NCBI GenBank assembly: GCA_040218415.1
Contig: JAVJRN010000010.1
Location: 62,001 to 126,000 of the forward strand
DNA: 64,000 bases
Source of the DNA: JAVJRN01 sp040218415
GTDB lineage: Bacteria; Bacteroidota; Bacteroidia; Cytophagales; Cyclobacteriaceae
Direction: 5' to 3'
Below the pieces are notes generated by a model. The model was not told the DNA's origin. It ran no database searches and saw only the letters and a program-made list of their open reading frames with translations. The position numbers and the translations under genes were made by a program. This document shows positions 19,301-27,533 of the stretch, in pieces (the first letter of the stretch is position 1; each line of letters begins with the position of its first letter).

Positions 19301-19452
19301 CAGGTTTGGATCCTGAAGTAAACTATTTCGGAGGTGGAGGAGAAAGTAACAACCCATCAAATCCAAGAAACCCTAATACGACCAATGGTTTTGATTATGG
19401 AAACTATCCGACGATCAGATCATATACCTTCAGCGTTAATTTGAAATTTTAA
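16381..19452 (+). CDS. SusC-family TonB-dependent oligosaccharide transporter
   Basis: A 1023-residue outer-membrane protein: signal peptide (about 1-33, SISAFAQ), a carboxypeptidase-regulatory-like domain (about 36-110; GRITDELGEGLPGVTVLVQG), TonB box region EVVVIGYG near 115-122, plug domain (about 125-240; EILKDASASAIYGSRGSNGV is the SusC signature), then a 22-strand-type barrel ending in SYTFSVNLKF. With the adjacent SusD it should import alginate oligosaccharides into the periplasm with energy from TonB/ExbBD. It is the first gene of the SusCD transcript and lies behind the best predicted operator. Confidence 0.96.
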   Translation: MNYFLQSNVGRAKWVMSLLVMFTCLVSISAFAQETIRGRITDELGEGLPGVTVLVQGTTTGTITDIDGNFSLSTASDAILEVSSIGFKTQTIALSGRTTLNITLEDDIEELSEVVVIGYGSVRKSDITGSVSTVKAKELQAFPVLNAASALQGRAAGVQVQSENGGEPGAPIGIKIRGTTSFSASSSPLVVVDGFVGATMPQQGDIESIEILKDASASAIYGSRGSNGVIMVTTKKGVSGKISVEVNSTVSSSETANRLDLLNADQYTEFQTILNPAYVQGPADTDWQDELFRNGALQNYQFSVRGGSDKLSFYASADYFNQDGVIINSGFERTSFLTNVDAKVNDKLKIGVSLFSRRSKKNGVSTQSTGSTANGGGDDVIGLMLRFRPDLGIYDDDGGFTSQNVGGFLDNPYAVATERVNDTKEDRSRANLYLDYEILEGLSFKTTLGVRAINENIATYIPSTLTETDQGAGGTARIANRQSSYLLNENYVTYTRRIGKGNLTLVGGHSYQRDVTQRFSAGSQGLIKDSYSYNNLAGSAVATIPTSSYSESEIESQFGRFNFDWNDKYLLTATVRRDGSSRFSDNEKYAIFPSGAIGWRVSNESFLRNNPIISNLKLRASYGVTGNTSIPALSSFGRFGDVNGLGAGALVTGVVPEQVANANLRWESSYQTNIGLDLGLFDDRITMEFNYYNIDTKDLLMPDFNLPVYFGNLNRFALKNVGEMNNEGFEFSLRTTNIYTSNLQWTTDFNWSTNRTEIVRLNDGLDVYLDASPGYFSRDRTHILREGEVPGAFWGYEYRGVYIGGALEEGTAMLSGGTIGDPIFAEVADADGNYDGVIDTQDQQIIGDPTPDFIFGMNNSVSYKNFDLNVFIQGSQGAEIFNLTRVQLMNGDANAITDVLDSWSFENPESNIPRVGNNSSRELSTRFIEDGSYIRLKNISLGYTLPTNIVEKVGLSNARLSFSAQNLLTITNYSGLDPEVNYFGGGGESNNPSNPRNPNTTNGFDYGNYPTIRSYTFSVNLKF

Positions 19453-19464
19453 AAGAAACTTAAA

Positions 19465-21003
19465 ATGAATAGATATAAATCTTTGCTTTTGTTGATTCTA
19501 GGTTTGACAACATTTGCATGTTCCGATTTAAAAGAAGAGCCAATAGGCATTCTTGTTCCAGAGACGTATTTCACAGATGTAGCCTCTGTTGAGGTCGCTA
19601 TGAATGGTGTATATGCCAGGCTGCATCATCGATTTTTTCTAGCGAGAGAAACGTCCTTACCGCTATTGTTGAGAAGTGACATGGTGGACATAGGCGACCA
19701 GAATACTCTTCAAGAACGGATTGATCATAACCTGTTTAATGACATTGCTGATAATGGAAATACGCTTGTAGCATGGGGAGCCATGTTTGATATAGTTTCA
19801 GCATCCAATCTGACTATTTTTGGCGCGTCAATTGCTTCAGGTAATGAAGATCGATTAAACTTGCTTAGTGGACAGGCACATTTCACACGTGCTTTGGCTT
19901 ATTATCACCTAGTTAGACAGTTCGGATCCGTCCCCTATATCAATGAACCTGTTACAGATGCAGCATTAATGAGCAGCATTTCTCCAACTTCTGTAGAGGA
20001 TATATATGTTGAGATTATTTCTGATTTAGAATTTGCCAAGTCAGTTTTACCCAATACAGTTTTAAATAAGTCCACACCGTCGAAAGCCGCAGCAAGTGCA
20101 TACCTTGCCTCAGTTTATTTGACTACTGGAGATTATGCAAACGCCTTGAGAGAGGCCGAAGAAATAATCAATAATAAAGGGACATACGGTTTGGATTTAG
20201 AACCTGATTTTCAACATCTTTTCCATTATGCCGATGTGATAGACTCAAATGAGCCTATTTATGTACTAGATTTTATCGGGCGTACTGGAGTTGAAGTGAC
20301 GAATTGGACTTTTGATTACTTGGCTCCATTATCTGGAATTTCAGGAAATCAAGCATATCCACACCAAGGAGGTTGGGCGGTTTTAGTACCTTCTTTGAGT
20401 GTTTATAACACTTGGAATGGGCAGGATTATAGAAGAGCTGTAAGTTTTGATACTACAGCGGTTAAGTCTACCTTAAATGGAGGTAATCCCGTGGACTACA
20501 CTCAATTTAGCCTTGTTGATCCAATCAATCCTAATCGACCATTCATTGCTAAATATCACAGATTTCCAGGTGAAAACACTTCAGCTAATGGACGAGAGTC
20601 TGAGTTGGATTACTTGCTTATGCGTTACGCAGAGGTTCTATTGATTGCTGCTGAGGCAGCTGTTGAGGAAGGGGACAATGGTAAGGCGCAGACCTACTTA
20701 AACATGGTGAGGGCACGTGCAAGAAATGGGGCTGTTGATGGAGACAATGTGAAGTACCCGCCAAGTGCTGTGCCCGCAGATCATACTGGAGCGGTTACGG
20801 TAGCCGATGTTCTGGAAGAGCGAAGACTCGAATTGGCTTTTGAAGGAAAGAGATGGTATGACATTGTTAGAAGAGATTTAGGACAAGCGGTGTTCAGTGC
20901 ATCAGGTTTGGAAGGAGAGAAACCAGGATTCGTTTATCCTGATGATTATCTCCTTCCGATTCCTGCTGATGATGTTTTTAGAAACCCTAATCTTGTTGAT
21001 TAG
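19465..21003 (+). CDS. SusD/RagB-family surface glycan-binding lipoprotein
   Basis: A 512-residue lipoprotein with lipobox TTFAC (Cys at about 19), then the SusD N-terminal pattern (LKEEPIGILVPETYFTD, VEVAMNGVYARL). TPR-like helices follow (QAHFTRALAYYHLVRQFG), and the C-terminal RagB/SusD region has the invariant RYAEVLLIAAEAA and LEERRLELAFEGKRWYDIVR. It caps the SusC barrel on the cell surface and binds the glycan. It starts 12 bp after susC; a strong hairpin lies 21 bp after its stop. Confidence 0.96.
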   Translation: MNRYKSLLLLILGLTTFACSDLKEEPIGILVPETYFTDVASVEVAMNGVYARLHHRFFLARETSLPLLLRSDMVDIGDQNTLQERIDHNLFNDIADNGNTLVAWGAMFDIVSASNLTIFGASIASGNEDRLNLLSGQAHFTRALAYYHLVRQFGSVPYINEPVTDAALMSSISPTSVEDIYVEIISDLEFAKSVLPNTVLNKSTPSKAAASAYLASVYLTTGDYANALREAEEIINNKGTYGLDLEPDFQHLFHYADVIDSNEPIYVLDFIGRTGVEVTNWTFDYLAPLSGISGNQAYPHQGGWAVLVPSLSVYNTWNGQDYRRAVSFDTTAVKSTLNGGNPVDYTQFSLVDPINPNRPFIAKYHRFPGENTSANGRESELDYLLMRYAEVLLIAAEAAVEEGDNGKAQTYLNMVRARARNGAVDGDNVKYPPSAVPADHTGAVTVADVLEERRLELAFEGKRWYDIVRRDLGQAVFSASGLEGEKPGFVYPDDYLLPIPADDVFRNPNLVD

Positions 21004-21024
21004 CATACTTCTGATGGTCTAAAA

Positions 21025-21047
21025 GTCCTCCATCGATGATGGAGGAC
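21025..21047 (+). other. Perfect 10-bp hairpin right after susD
   Basis: GTCCTCCATC and GATGGAGGAC form a perfect GC-rich stem around a 3-nt loop. No T-run follows, so it is not a standard terminator. It may stabilise the susCD mRNA or lower read-through into the enzyme genes. Confidence 0.6.
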
Positions 21048-21218
21048 ACTATTTCCACCAACCTTTGAACACCCTGTTTCCACTTCTTATCAACAATTCA
21101 TGAAGAATCTCTTAATCCTAAGTTTATTTTCATTTCTGACGAGATTTTTTCAGGGTGCTGAAGGTCTTGGTATTAATAATTGGCCATGTAAGGCTATAAA
21201 TATTGTAATAAAAGGTTC

Positions 21219-23459
21219 ATGAGGTTATTGACCATATTGGTGTTTTTAGCGATGCTTTCGTGTGGGAAACAAGACCAAATAAAACTAAAAGGAGAGCACC
21301 CAAACCTAATTCTCACCTCGGCGGGAGTGCAATCAATGCGCAAGAGTCTTGGAAGGGTTCCTTTATTTGATAAGTCTGTAAATGCTGCACAAAGTCAAGT
21401 TGATGCCGAAATAGCAGCTGGAATAGACGTTCCAATACCCAAGGATTTGGCAGGAGGCTACACGCACGAAAGACATAAAGCCAATTTCTTTGTCATGCAA
21501 AAAGCGGGCGTACTTTTTCAGATTACTAGGGAAGAAAAATATGCAGTTTACATCCGAGACATGCTACTTGAATATGCCGAGATGTTTCCAACCCTTGGCA
21601 AGCACCCGGCAACAAGGTCTTATGCAAGAGGTAAATTATTTTGGCAATGTCTGAATGATGCGAACTGGCTGGTGTATACCGCTCAAGCCTATGACTGTAT
21701 TTACGATTGGCTTGATATCGAGACTGTGGAGAAGCTTAACCGCGAATTGTTTAGACCGTTTGCAGATTACATTTCCATTGGTAATCCACGGTTTTTTAAC
21801 CGACTTCATAATCATAGTACGTGGGGCAATGCTGGCGTAGGAATGATAGGATTAGTAATGAATGACAAAGAGCTTATTGATCGCGCATTGTACGCTTTTG
21901 ATATTGACAGTGATTCAAGTTCAATAGATAATGATGGAGGTTCACTTAATTTAATGGGTTATAAGGAGGGAGGATTCCTTGCGCAGATAGATCATTCATT
22001 TTCTCCTGATGGATATTATACTGAAGGACCCTATTATCAGCGCTATGCGATGTATCCATTTCTAATTTTTGCTCAAGGACTCGCCAATAAAAAGCCGGAG
22101 TTAGACATCTTTGATTACCGTAATGGCCTTCTAATTAAAGCGGTCTATGCTTTAATTAACCAAACGAATCAGCAAGGAGAGTTTTTTCCTATCAATGATG
22201 CGCAGAAGGGAATGTCACTTTCTTCTAGAGAGCTTGTGAACGCTGTGAGTATGGCATATCATTATGGTGGTAATGAATCTGGGTTGCTTTCCCTTATTGA
22301 GAATCAGGGGAGAGTTCCATTGAATGACTCTGGTCTTGCAGCAGCTAAAGCAATTGCGGAAGGAAAATCTGAGCCATATCAATTTAAAAGTATCGAGCTT
22401 ACTGATGGAGCAAATGGCGATGAGGGTGCTATTGGAATCATTCGTGCGGATAACCTAACACTGGTTATGAAGTATGCTAAGCATGGAATGGGACATGGTC
22501 ATTTTGATCGCTTGGGTTTCTTACTCTATGACGGGCAGGGTGAAGTTATTCAGGATTATGGTTCTGCTCGTTGGGTTAACATTGAGCACAAAGATGGCGG
22601 TGGTTACCTGAAAGAAAACCACAGTTGGGCTAAAGAGACCATAGCGCATAATACGCTCGTGGTTAACAAAGATTCTCATTTTGATCATAAGGTGAAAGCA
22701 GCAGATAATTCTCCAGGTACACCCTACTATTTTTCATCAAAGGAGAAAATACAGATCATGAGTGCCAAGGAAGGAAAAGCTTACGAAAATGTTGAAATGC
22801 AGCGAACAATGGCCGTGGTAGAAATCGAAGAACTAGAGAACCCTTTAATCATTGATCTCTTTTCTGTTCAGGCTCCAGAAAAAACAAGATATGATCTTCC
22901 GGTCTATTATATGGGTGAATTCATGTCTTCCAATCAGAAGTTCGAAACAAACAATGACTTAACACCCATGGGTACCAATGATGGGTATCAACATCTATGG
23001 CAAGAGGCTCAAGCCAAGATTGAGGGGGATAACTTAAGGTTTACGTGGTTCAATAAAAAGAACTTTTTTACTATGACTTCAGCGGTACGCACTGGTGACA
23101 TGGCATTGATGACGCGGATAGGAGCCAATGATCCCAATTTCAACCTAAGACGGGATCCAGGATTAATACTTCGCAGAACGGCTGGAAGTACAGTCTTTGC
23201 TAGTTTATATGAAATGCACGGAAGTTATGATTATGCTACTGAGCGCCCTTTGAATTTATTTTCCTCAATAGCTAGTATGAAAGTGCTTTACGAATCGGCC
23301 GAGTTTACAGCAATACAATTTGAATTGCTAACCGGACAGCAGTACCAATTTGCATTTTCGCTTAATGATGATGACGAGACAAGTTTTCATAACATTGAAG
23401 TTGAGGGTGCGCAGGTTACGTGGACAGGAGTTTATGAATTTACAGAAATTAATAAATAA
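21219..23459 (+). CDS. PL17-family exo-oligoalginate lyase lipoprotein
   Basis: A 746-residue lipoprotein (lipobox AMLSC, Cys15). It has an alpha/alpha-barrel N-terminal half with the alginate_lyase/PL17 active-site features NHSTWGNAG (Asn198, His199) and GPYYQRY (Tyr272-276). A heparinase II/III-like beta C-terminal half follows, with MGHGHFDRLGF (His426/428), DYGSARWVN and AKETIAHNTLVV. These match the residues known in PL17 oligoalginate lyase. It removes unsaturated monouronates from oligoalginate ends, probably in the periplasm, feeding KdgF. It is the first enzyme gene after SusCD, 215 bp downstream of susD, so it may have its own promoter. Confidence 0.93.
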   Translation: MRLLTILVFLAMLSCGKQDQIKLKGEHPNLILTSAGVQSMRKSLGRVPLFDKSVNAAQSQVDAEIAAGIDVPIPKDLAGGYTHERHKANFFVMQKAGVLFQITREEKYAVYIRDMLLEYAEMFPTLGKHPATRSYARGKLFWQCLNDANWLVYTAQAYDCIYDWLDIETVEKLNRELFRPFADYISIGNPRFFNRLHNHSTWGNAGVGMIGLVMNDKELIDRALYAFDIDSDSSSIDNDGGSLNLMGYKEGGFLAQIDHSFSPDGYYTEGPYYQRYAMYPFLIFAQGLANKKPELDIFDYRNGLLIKAVYALINQTNQQGEFFPINDAQKGMSLSSRELVNAVSMAYHYGGNESGLLSLIENQGRVPLNDSGLAAAKAIAEGKSEPYQFKSIELTDGANGDEGAIGIIRADNLTLVMKYAKHGMGHGHFDRLGFLLYDGQGEVIQDYGSARWVNIEHKDGGGYLKENHSWAKETIAHNTLVVNKDSHFDHKVKAADNSPGTPYYFSSKEKIQIMSAKEGKAYENVEMQRTMAVVEIEELENPLIIDLFSVQAPEKTRYDLPVYYMGEFMSSNQKFETNNDLTPMGTNDGYQHLWQEAQAKIEGDNLRFTWFNKKNFFTMTSAVRTGDMALMTRIGANDPNFNLRRDPGLILRRTAGSTVFASLYEMHGSYDYATERPLNLFSSIASMKVLYESAEFTAIQFELLTGQQYQFAFSLNDDDETSFHNIEVEGAQVTWTGVYEFTEINK

Positions 23460-23463
23460 AGAA

Positions 23464-23838
23464 ATGGAAAGAAATAGCGAGAAATACATTTTAACCGAAG
23501 GAATGGAATGGGAGGAGCTTGGAGGAGGCGTTTCTAGAAAATTCTTGGGCTATGACAATCAGATCATGATGGTTCAGGTAAAATTTGAGAAAGGTGCACT
23601 TGGTTCGCCGCATCAGCACTTTCATACACAAGCCACCTATTGTGTGTCAGGAAAGTTTGAGTTTGAGATTGACGGAGTGAAGCAGATCGTGAAAGGGGGA
23701 GATGGAGTATACATAGAGCCAAATTTATTACATAGTGCTGTTTGCCTTGAGGCTGGAATCTTGATCGATACTTTCAGTCCAGTAAGAGAAGATTTTTTAA
23801 GCGGGGGAGGAGTGTCCTACTTCGGAGATAAAGACTAA
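23464..23838 (+). CDS. kdgF: KdgF-like cupin, unsaturated uronate linearisation
   Basis: A 124-residue single-cupin protein. The frame is open upstream into the PL17 gene, but the ATG at 23464, 4 bp after the PL17 stop, gives the expected length. The metal site is visible as SPHQHFHTQATYCVSGKFEFEIDG plus the later His in PNLLHSAV. KdgF converts 4,5-unsaturated monouronates from pectin or alginate lysis into linear 4-deoxy-5-ketouronate (DEH). Direct coupling to the PL17 exolyase gene supports this role strongly. Confidence 0.88.
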   Translation: MERNSEKYILTEGMEWEELGGGVSRKFLGYDNQIMMVQVKFEKGALGSPHQHFHTQATYCVSGKFEFEIDGVKQIVKGGDGVYIEPNLLHSAVCLEAGILIDTFSPVREDFLSGGGVSYFGDKD

Positions 23839-23859
23839 CACGAAATACGGACTAACCTT

Positions 23860-25161
23860 ATGAAAATCAAAGGACTTAGATGGTGGGTAATCGCGCTTAT
23901 TGGCTTGGCTACTGTAATCAATTATATAGATCGTCAGACACTGAGTGTGCTTTGGCCACAAATTGCTGATGACCTGTTTCCTGACGAAACGATGGATGAG
24001 AGAAAGGAAATCTATGCGAATATTACGATCATCTTTATGTTCTCATACGCATTTGGTCAGGCCATATTTGGAAAAATATTTGATTGGATCGGAACTAGGC
24101 TTGGTTTTGCTTTATCTATAGGGGTATGGTCAATCGCGACTGCTCTTCATGCACTTGCAAGTTCATTTCTTTCTTTTTCTATATTTCGATCTATTTTGGG
24201 TATCGCAGAGGCAGGTAACTGGCCTGGAGCAGCCAAAGGAAATGCAGAATGGTTTCCTATCAAAGAAAGGGCTCTTGCTCAGGGTCTATTTAATTCAGGA
24301 GCAGCAATTGGAGGTTTGGTATCCATACCTATCATTTCATCTCTAGCAATAGCTCTTGGTAGTTGGCAGGCAATTTTTATAGTGGTTGCCGCTCTTGGGT
24401 TCTTATGGCTCATCCCATGGTTTGTTATTGTAAAAGCGCCCCCGAAGACACATTCATGGATCACCGATGAAGAAAGGCAATATATACTAAACGGTCAAAA
24501 AACTTCTGAGAACAATAAAGATGATAGCGATGAAGGCTATAATCCTTCAACAGGAAAATTATTATCGCATAGGCAAAGCTGGGGCGTAATTATCTCGTCC
24601 GCGGCAATAGATCCTATTTGGTGGCTGTTTATTTCGTGGATACCTATATATCTATTTGAAGTTTACAATATGGATGTTAAGGGGCTACTTATCTATGGAT
24701 GGGTGCCTTATGTAGGTGCAATGTTGGGCGCTTGGTTTGGAGGGTTATTGGCTCAAAACAGATTAAAGGCTGGATGGTCAGTGAACAAGGCTAGAAAACT
24801 TGTAATCACAATAGGATGCCTGATCATGTTGCCTTCACTATTAGCTCTGGCTAGCCCTGGAGGTCCTACAACTGCGGTATTAATCATGGCCACTATTTTA
24901 TTCGGCTTCCAAACGGCCATTGGCAATATTCAAACGCTTCCAAGCGATTTCTTTAGCGGAAAAACAGTGGGTACGCTTTCTGGATTTGCAGGAATGGCAG
25001 CAAAGCTTGGAGCTGCTGGTTTGACTTTTTTCGTTCCATGGCTCACAAGTGGAGGAAATTATCAACCCGTATTTTTTATTGGCTCAGCATTGGCGCTAAT
25101 AGCTCTTGCCAGCGTCTGGTTTTTATGTGGAAACATAGAAGCATTGAAACCAAAAAATTAA
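23860..25161 (+). CDS. ExuT-like MFS hexuronate/DEH transporter
   Basis: A 433-residue, 12-helix MFS protein of the anion:cation symporter type. TM1 ends with INYIDRQTLSVLWP, a signature of ExuT/GudP-type carriers, and the loop 2-3 motif appears as GKIFDWIGTRLGF. It should move DEH or unsaturated uronates across the inner membrane using the proton or sodium gradient. It lies 21 bp after kdgF and 37 bp before the SDR, all on one strand, so it is part of the same operon. Confidence 0.9.
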   Translation: MKIKGLRWWVIALIGLATVINYIDRQTLSVLWPQIADDLFPDETMDERKEIYANITIIFMFSYAFGQAIFGKIFDWIGTRLGFALSIGVWSIATALHALASSFLSFSIFRSILGIAEAGNWPGAAKGNAEWFPIKERALAQGLFNSGAAIGGLVSIPIISSLAIALGSWQAIFIVVAALGFLWLIPWFVIVKAPPKTHSWITDEERQYILNGQKTSENNKDDSDEGYNPSTGKLLSHRQSWGVIISSAAIDPIWWLFISWIPIYLFEVYNMDVKGLLIYGWVPYVGAMLGAWFGGLLAQNRLKAGWSVNKARKLVITIGCLIMLPSLLALASPGGPTTAVLIMATILFGFQTAIGNIQTLPSDFFSGKTVGTLSGFAGMAAKLGAAGLTFFVPWLTSGGNYQPVFFIGSALALIALASVWFLCGNIEALKPKN

Positions 25162-25198
25162 ATAACACTTTAAACTAAATTATAAAAGAAAGATTAAA

Positions 25199-25963
25199 AT
25201 GGGAAAATCAGAAAACAAAGTAGCCATAATAACAGGAGCAACGGGGGGAATTGGTTTCGAGGTTGCGAAGCGACTGGGTAAAGATGGATTTACCGTAATT
25301 TTAAATGGTATCCAAGATGAGGATGGGGCAGAGAGAGTGAAGGCACTGAATGCTGATGGAATTACTGCAGAATATTATGGATTTGATGTGACGAGCGATG
25401 AAGCAGTATCATCTAATATCAAAGCAATCGGAGAGAAATACGGAAGAATAGATGTACTTGTGAATAATGCAGGTGGACTAGGTGGTAGATCGAGGTTTGA
25501 GGAAATGACTACCGATTTCTACAGATCAGTAATGGCATTGAACTTAGACTCAGTATTTTTCACCTCGCGTGCAGCTATACCTTATTTAAAAAAGGGTGAA
25601 AACGCTTCAATAATAAATTATACTTCCAATGCTGGTTGGAATGCCGGGGGACCAGGAGCTGGTATATATGGAACTTCTAAAGCTGGAGTTCATGCCATAA
25701 CCAGAGCTTTAGCCAAAGACTTAGCAGAATATGGAATTAGAGTAAATGCGGTTTCTCCAGGTACGATTGATACTCCATTTCATGCTCAGATTAAATCAAC
25801 TAAACCTGAAGTATTTGCATCATGGAAAAATAATATTTTACTAGGAAGATTAGGGCAGCCCGAAGAAGTAGCCTCGGTAGTTTCTTTTCTTGCAGGAAAA
25901 GATGCATCCTTCATCACTGCTGAGACGATACAAGTAGGGGGAGGACAAGCTTTGGGGATATAA
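25199..25963 (+). CDS. SDR-family DEH reductase (to 2-keto-3-deoxygluconate)
   Basis: A 254-residue classical short-chain dehydrogenase: NAD(P)-binding TGATGGIGFEVAKRL at the N-terminus, NNAGG near residue 90, catalytic Ser in INYTSNAG and Tyr/Lys in IYGTSKAGVHA, and RVNAVSPGTIDTP. In alginate operons an SDR at this place reduces DEH to 2-keto-3-deoxy-D-gluconate. The assignment rests on family plus context; the sequence alone would also allow another sugar-acid dehydrogenase. Confidence 0.82.
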   Translation: MGKSENKVAIITGATGGIGFEVAKRLGKDGFTVILNGIQDEDGAERVKALNADGITAEYYGFDVTSDEAVSSNIKAIGEKYGRIDVLVNNAGGLGGRSRFEEMTTDFYRSVMALNLDSVFFTSRAAIPYLKKGENASIINYTSNAGWNAGGPGAGIYGTSKAGVHAITRALAKDLAEYGIRVNAVSPGTIDTPFHAQIKSTKPEVFASWKNNILLGRLGQPEEVASVVSFLAGKDASFITAETIQVGGGQALGI

Positions 25964-26452
25964 TATTACGACAGGGTGAATGCTCAATGATTGACTAATC
26001 TAAAGGTAATTTGTTGTTGAACATTCACTCTCGCTTGTTATTATTTTATAAAGATAATGTTTGCGTAAGCTTGAATCAAATCCGAATTTTATTGAGTCTA
26101 TCAGTATTAGGTTCTTGTGCTTTATTGGAGTTTTTGCCGGTTTTCTTTTTGTGGTTTTAGGTGGATGATTGATTCCCGCTGGAGTAGGCTTTAGGATTAT
26201 TATGTTGAGTCAACCCGAATAGGCTTGGTTAGATAAAATCACCAGCAAAAATTTATTTGTCCTATTCATTTACACGATTACCGTCGTACTTGTTTTTTAG
26301 AGGAGTAATTTTTCGATTAAGAAAGGAGACAAATGGATCAAGATGTTCCTTTTGGTTATCATCATAGCAACTGTTGTCAAACTCTAGGTTTATCATTAGA
26401 CAGGGTTATACTGATAAGCCAGATGACTTAAGAATAAAACAAAGTAGAGATC
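25964..26452. other. 489-bp gene-free stretch between the SDR and kdgK
   Basis: No intact gene is seen. An imperfect 12-bp inverted repeat, GTGAATGCTCAA (25976-25987) with TTGAACATTCAC (26017-26028), directly follows the SDR stop and could be a weak terminator or mRNA-end structure. Broken hydrophobic frames on the plus strand (IGVFAGFLFVVLGG; LFFRGVIFRL; MFLLVIIIATVV) hint at a decayed membrane-protein gene, but the evidence is thin. kdgK may therefore have its own promoter. Confidence 0.4.
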
Positions 26453-27475
26453 ATGCAAACTGATGAAATTAAGAGAGTAGTGACTTTTGGAGAAGTAATG
26501 ATGCGGCTTTCACCCCCAGGTTACGCCAAGTTTTCACAGACCAATACTTTGGAATTGGCCTACGGAGGAGGAGAGGCAAATGTAGCTATCTCTTTAGCCT
26601 ACTTGGGTTATAAGGCAAAGCACATAACCCGATTTCCTGATAATCTTATAGGGCGTGCTGCCGCTCAGTTTTTAAGACATAATTGGCTCGATACTTCGCA
26701 TGTCATATACGGAGATCAGCGAATGGGGCAATATTTTTTGGAGAAAGGAGCGGTACATCGAGCAAGCGAAGTGGTATATGAACGCGAAAACTCTGCTTTT
26801 GCTAAGCTTAAGCCAGAGATGTTTGATTGGGAAGAGATTCTCGAAGGTGCAGATTGGTTTCACTGGACGGGAATCACACCTGCCATTTCACAGGGGACTG
26901 CTGATGCTTGTTTAGAAGCTATTAAAACGGCAAATAGGTTAGGCATTTCCGTTTCAGCAGATGTGAACTCAAGAAAAAGCTTGTGGCAATATGGGAAATC
27001 TAGACATGACATCCTTCCAGATCTTATAGCCGGCTGTGATGTATTGATGGCCAGCGAATATGATCTGATTGATATATTTCAAATACCTATGGATGCAACA
27101 TCAACCACACTTGATGAAGTGGCTAAAGAGGTTGCGAACAAAATCCCAAGAGTGAAAAAGATCTTCGATAAGACACGTGAACTCGTAAGTGCTTCTCATA
27201 ATAGGATTAAGGGTAGAATGTGGAATGGAACCGAATTTTTTGAAACATCTAGTTTGGATGTCACGCACATTGTTGATCGTGTGGGCACTGGAGATGCCTA
27301 TTGCGCGGGAGTCATATACGGGTTGCTCCATTATCAAGAAGATCAACAAGCGCTCAAATTTGCAACAGCGGCCTGCGCATTGAAACACACGGTAGAAGGA
27401 GATGCCAATATGGTCTCTTTTGAAAATGTAAGAAACCTAGCTGAAGGTGATACTTCAGGAAAAATTAAAAGATAG
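26453..27475 (+). CDS. kdgK: 2-keto-3-deoxygluconate kinase
   Basis: A 340-residue PfkB/ribokinase-family sugar kinase. The N-terminus has VVTFGEVMMRLSPPGYAKF and the glycine patch YGGGEANVAISLAYLG; the C-terminal signature VDRVGTGDAYCAG holds the catalytic Asp and anion hole. It phosphorylates KDG to KDPG in the cytoplasm, the step after DEH reduction. KDPG aldolase, the next step, is not in the window. PL6 follows 58 bp downstream. Confidence 0.93.
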   Translation: MQTDEIKRVVTFGEVMMRLSPPGYAKFSQTNTLELAYGGGEANVAISLAYLGYKAKHITRFPDNLIGRAAAQFLRHNWLDTSHVIYGDQRMGQYFLEKGAVHRASEVVYERENSAFAKLKPEMFDWEEILEGADWFHWTGITPAISQGTADACLEAIKTANRLGISVSADVNSRKSLWQYGKSRHDILPDLIAGCDVLMASEYDLIDIFQIPMDATSTTLDEVAKEVANKIPRVKKIFDKTRELVSASHNRIKGRMWNGTEFFETSSLDVTHIVDRVGTGDAYCAGVIYGLLHYQEDQQALKFATAACALKHTVEGDANMVSFENVRNLAEGDTSGKIKR

Positions 27476-27533
27476 TTGTAGAAGGAAGATGATAGTTTTT
27501 ACGAAAATATTTAGAATAGAAAGGTTATATAAT

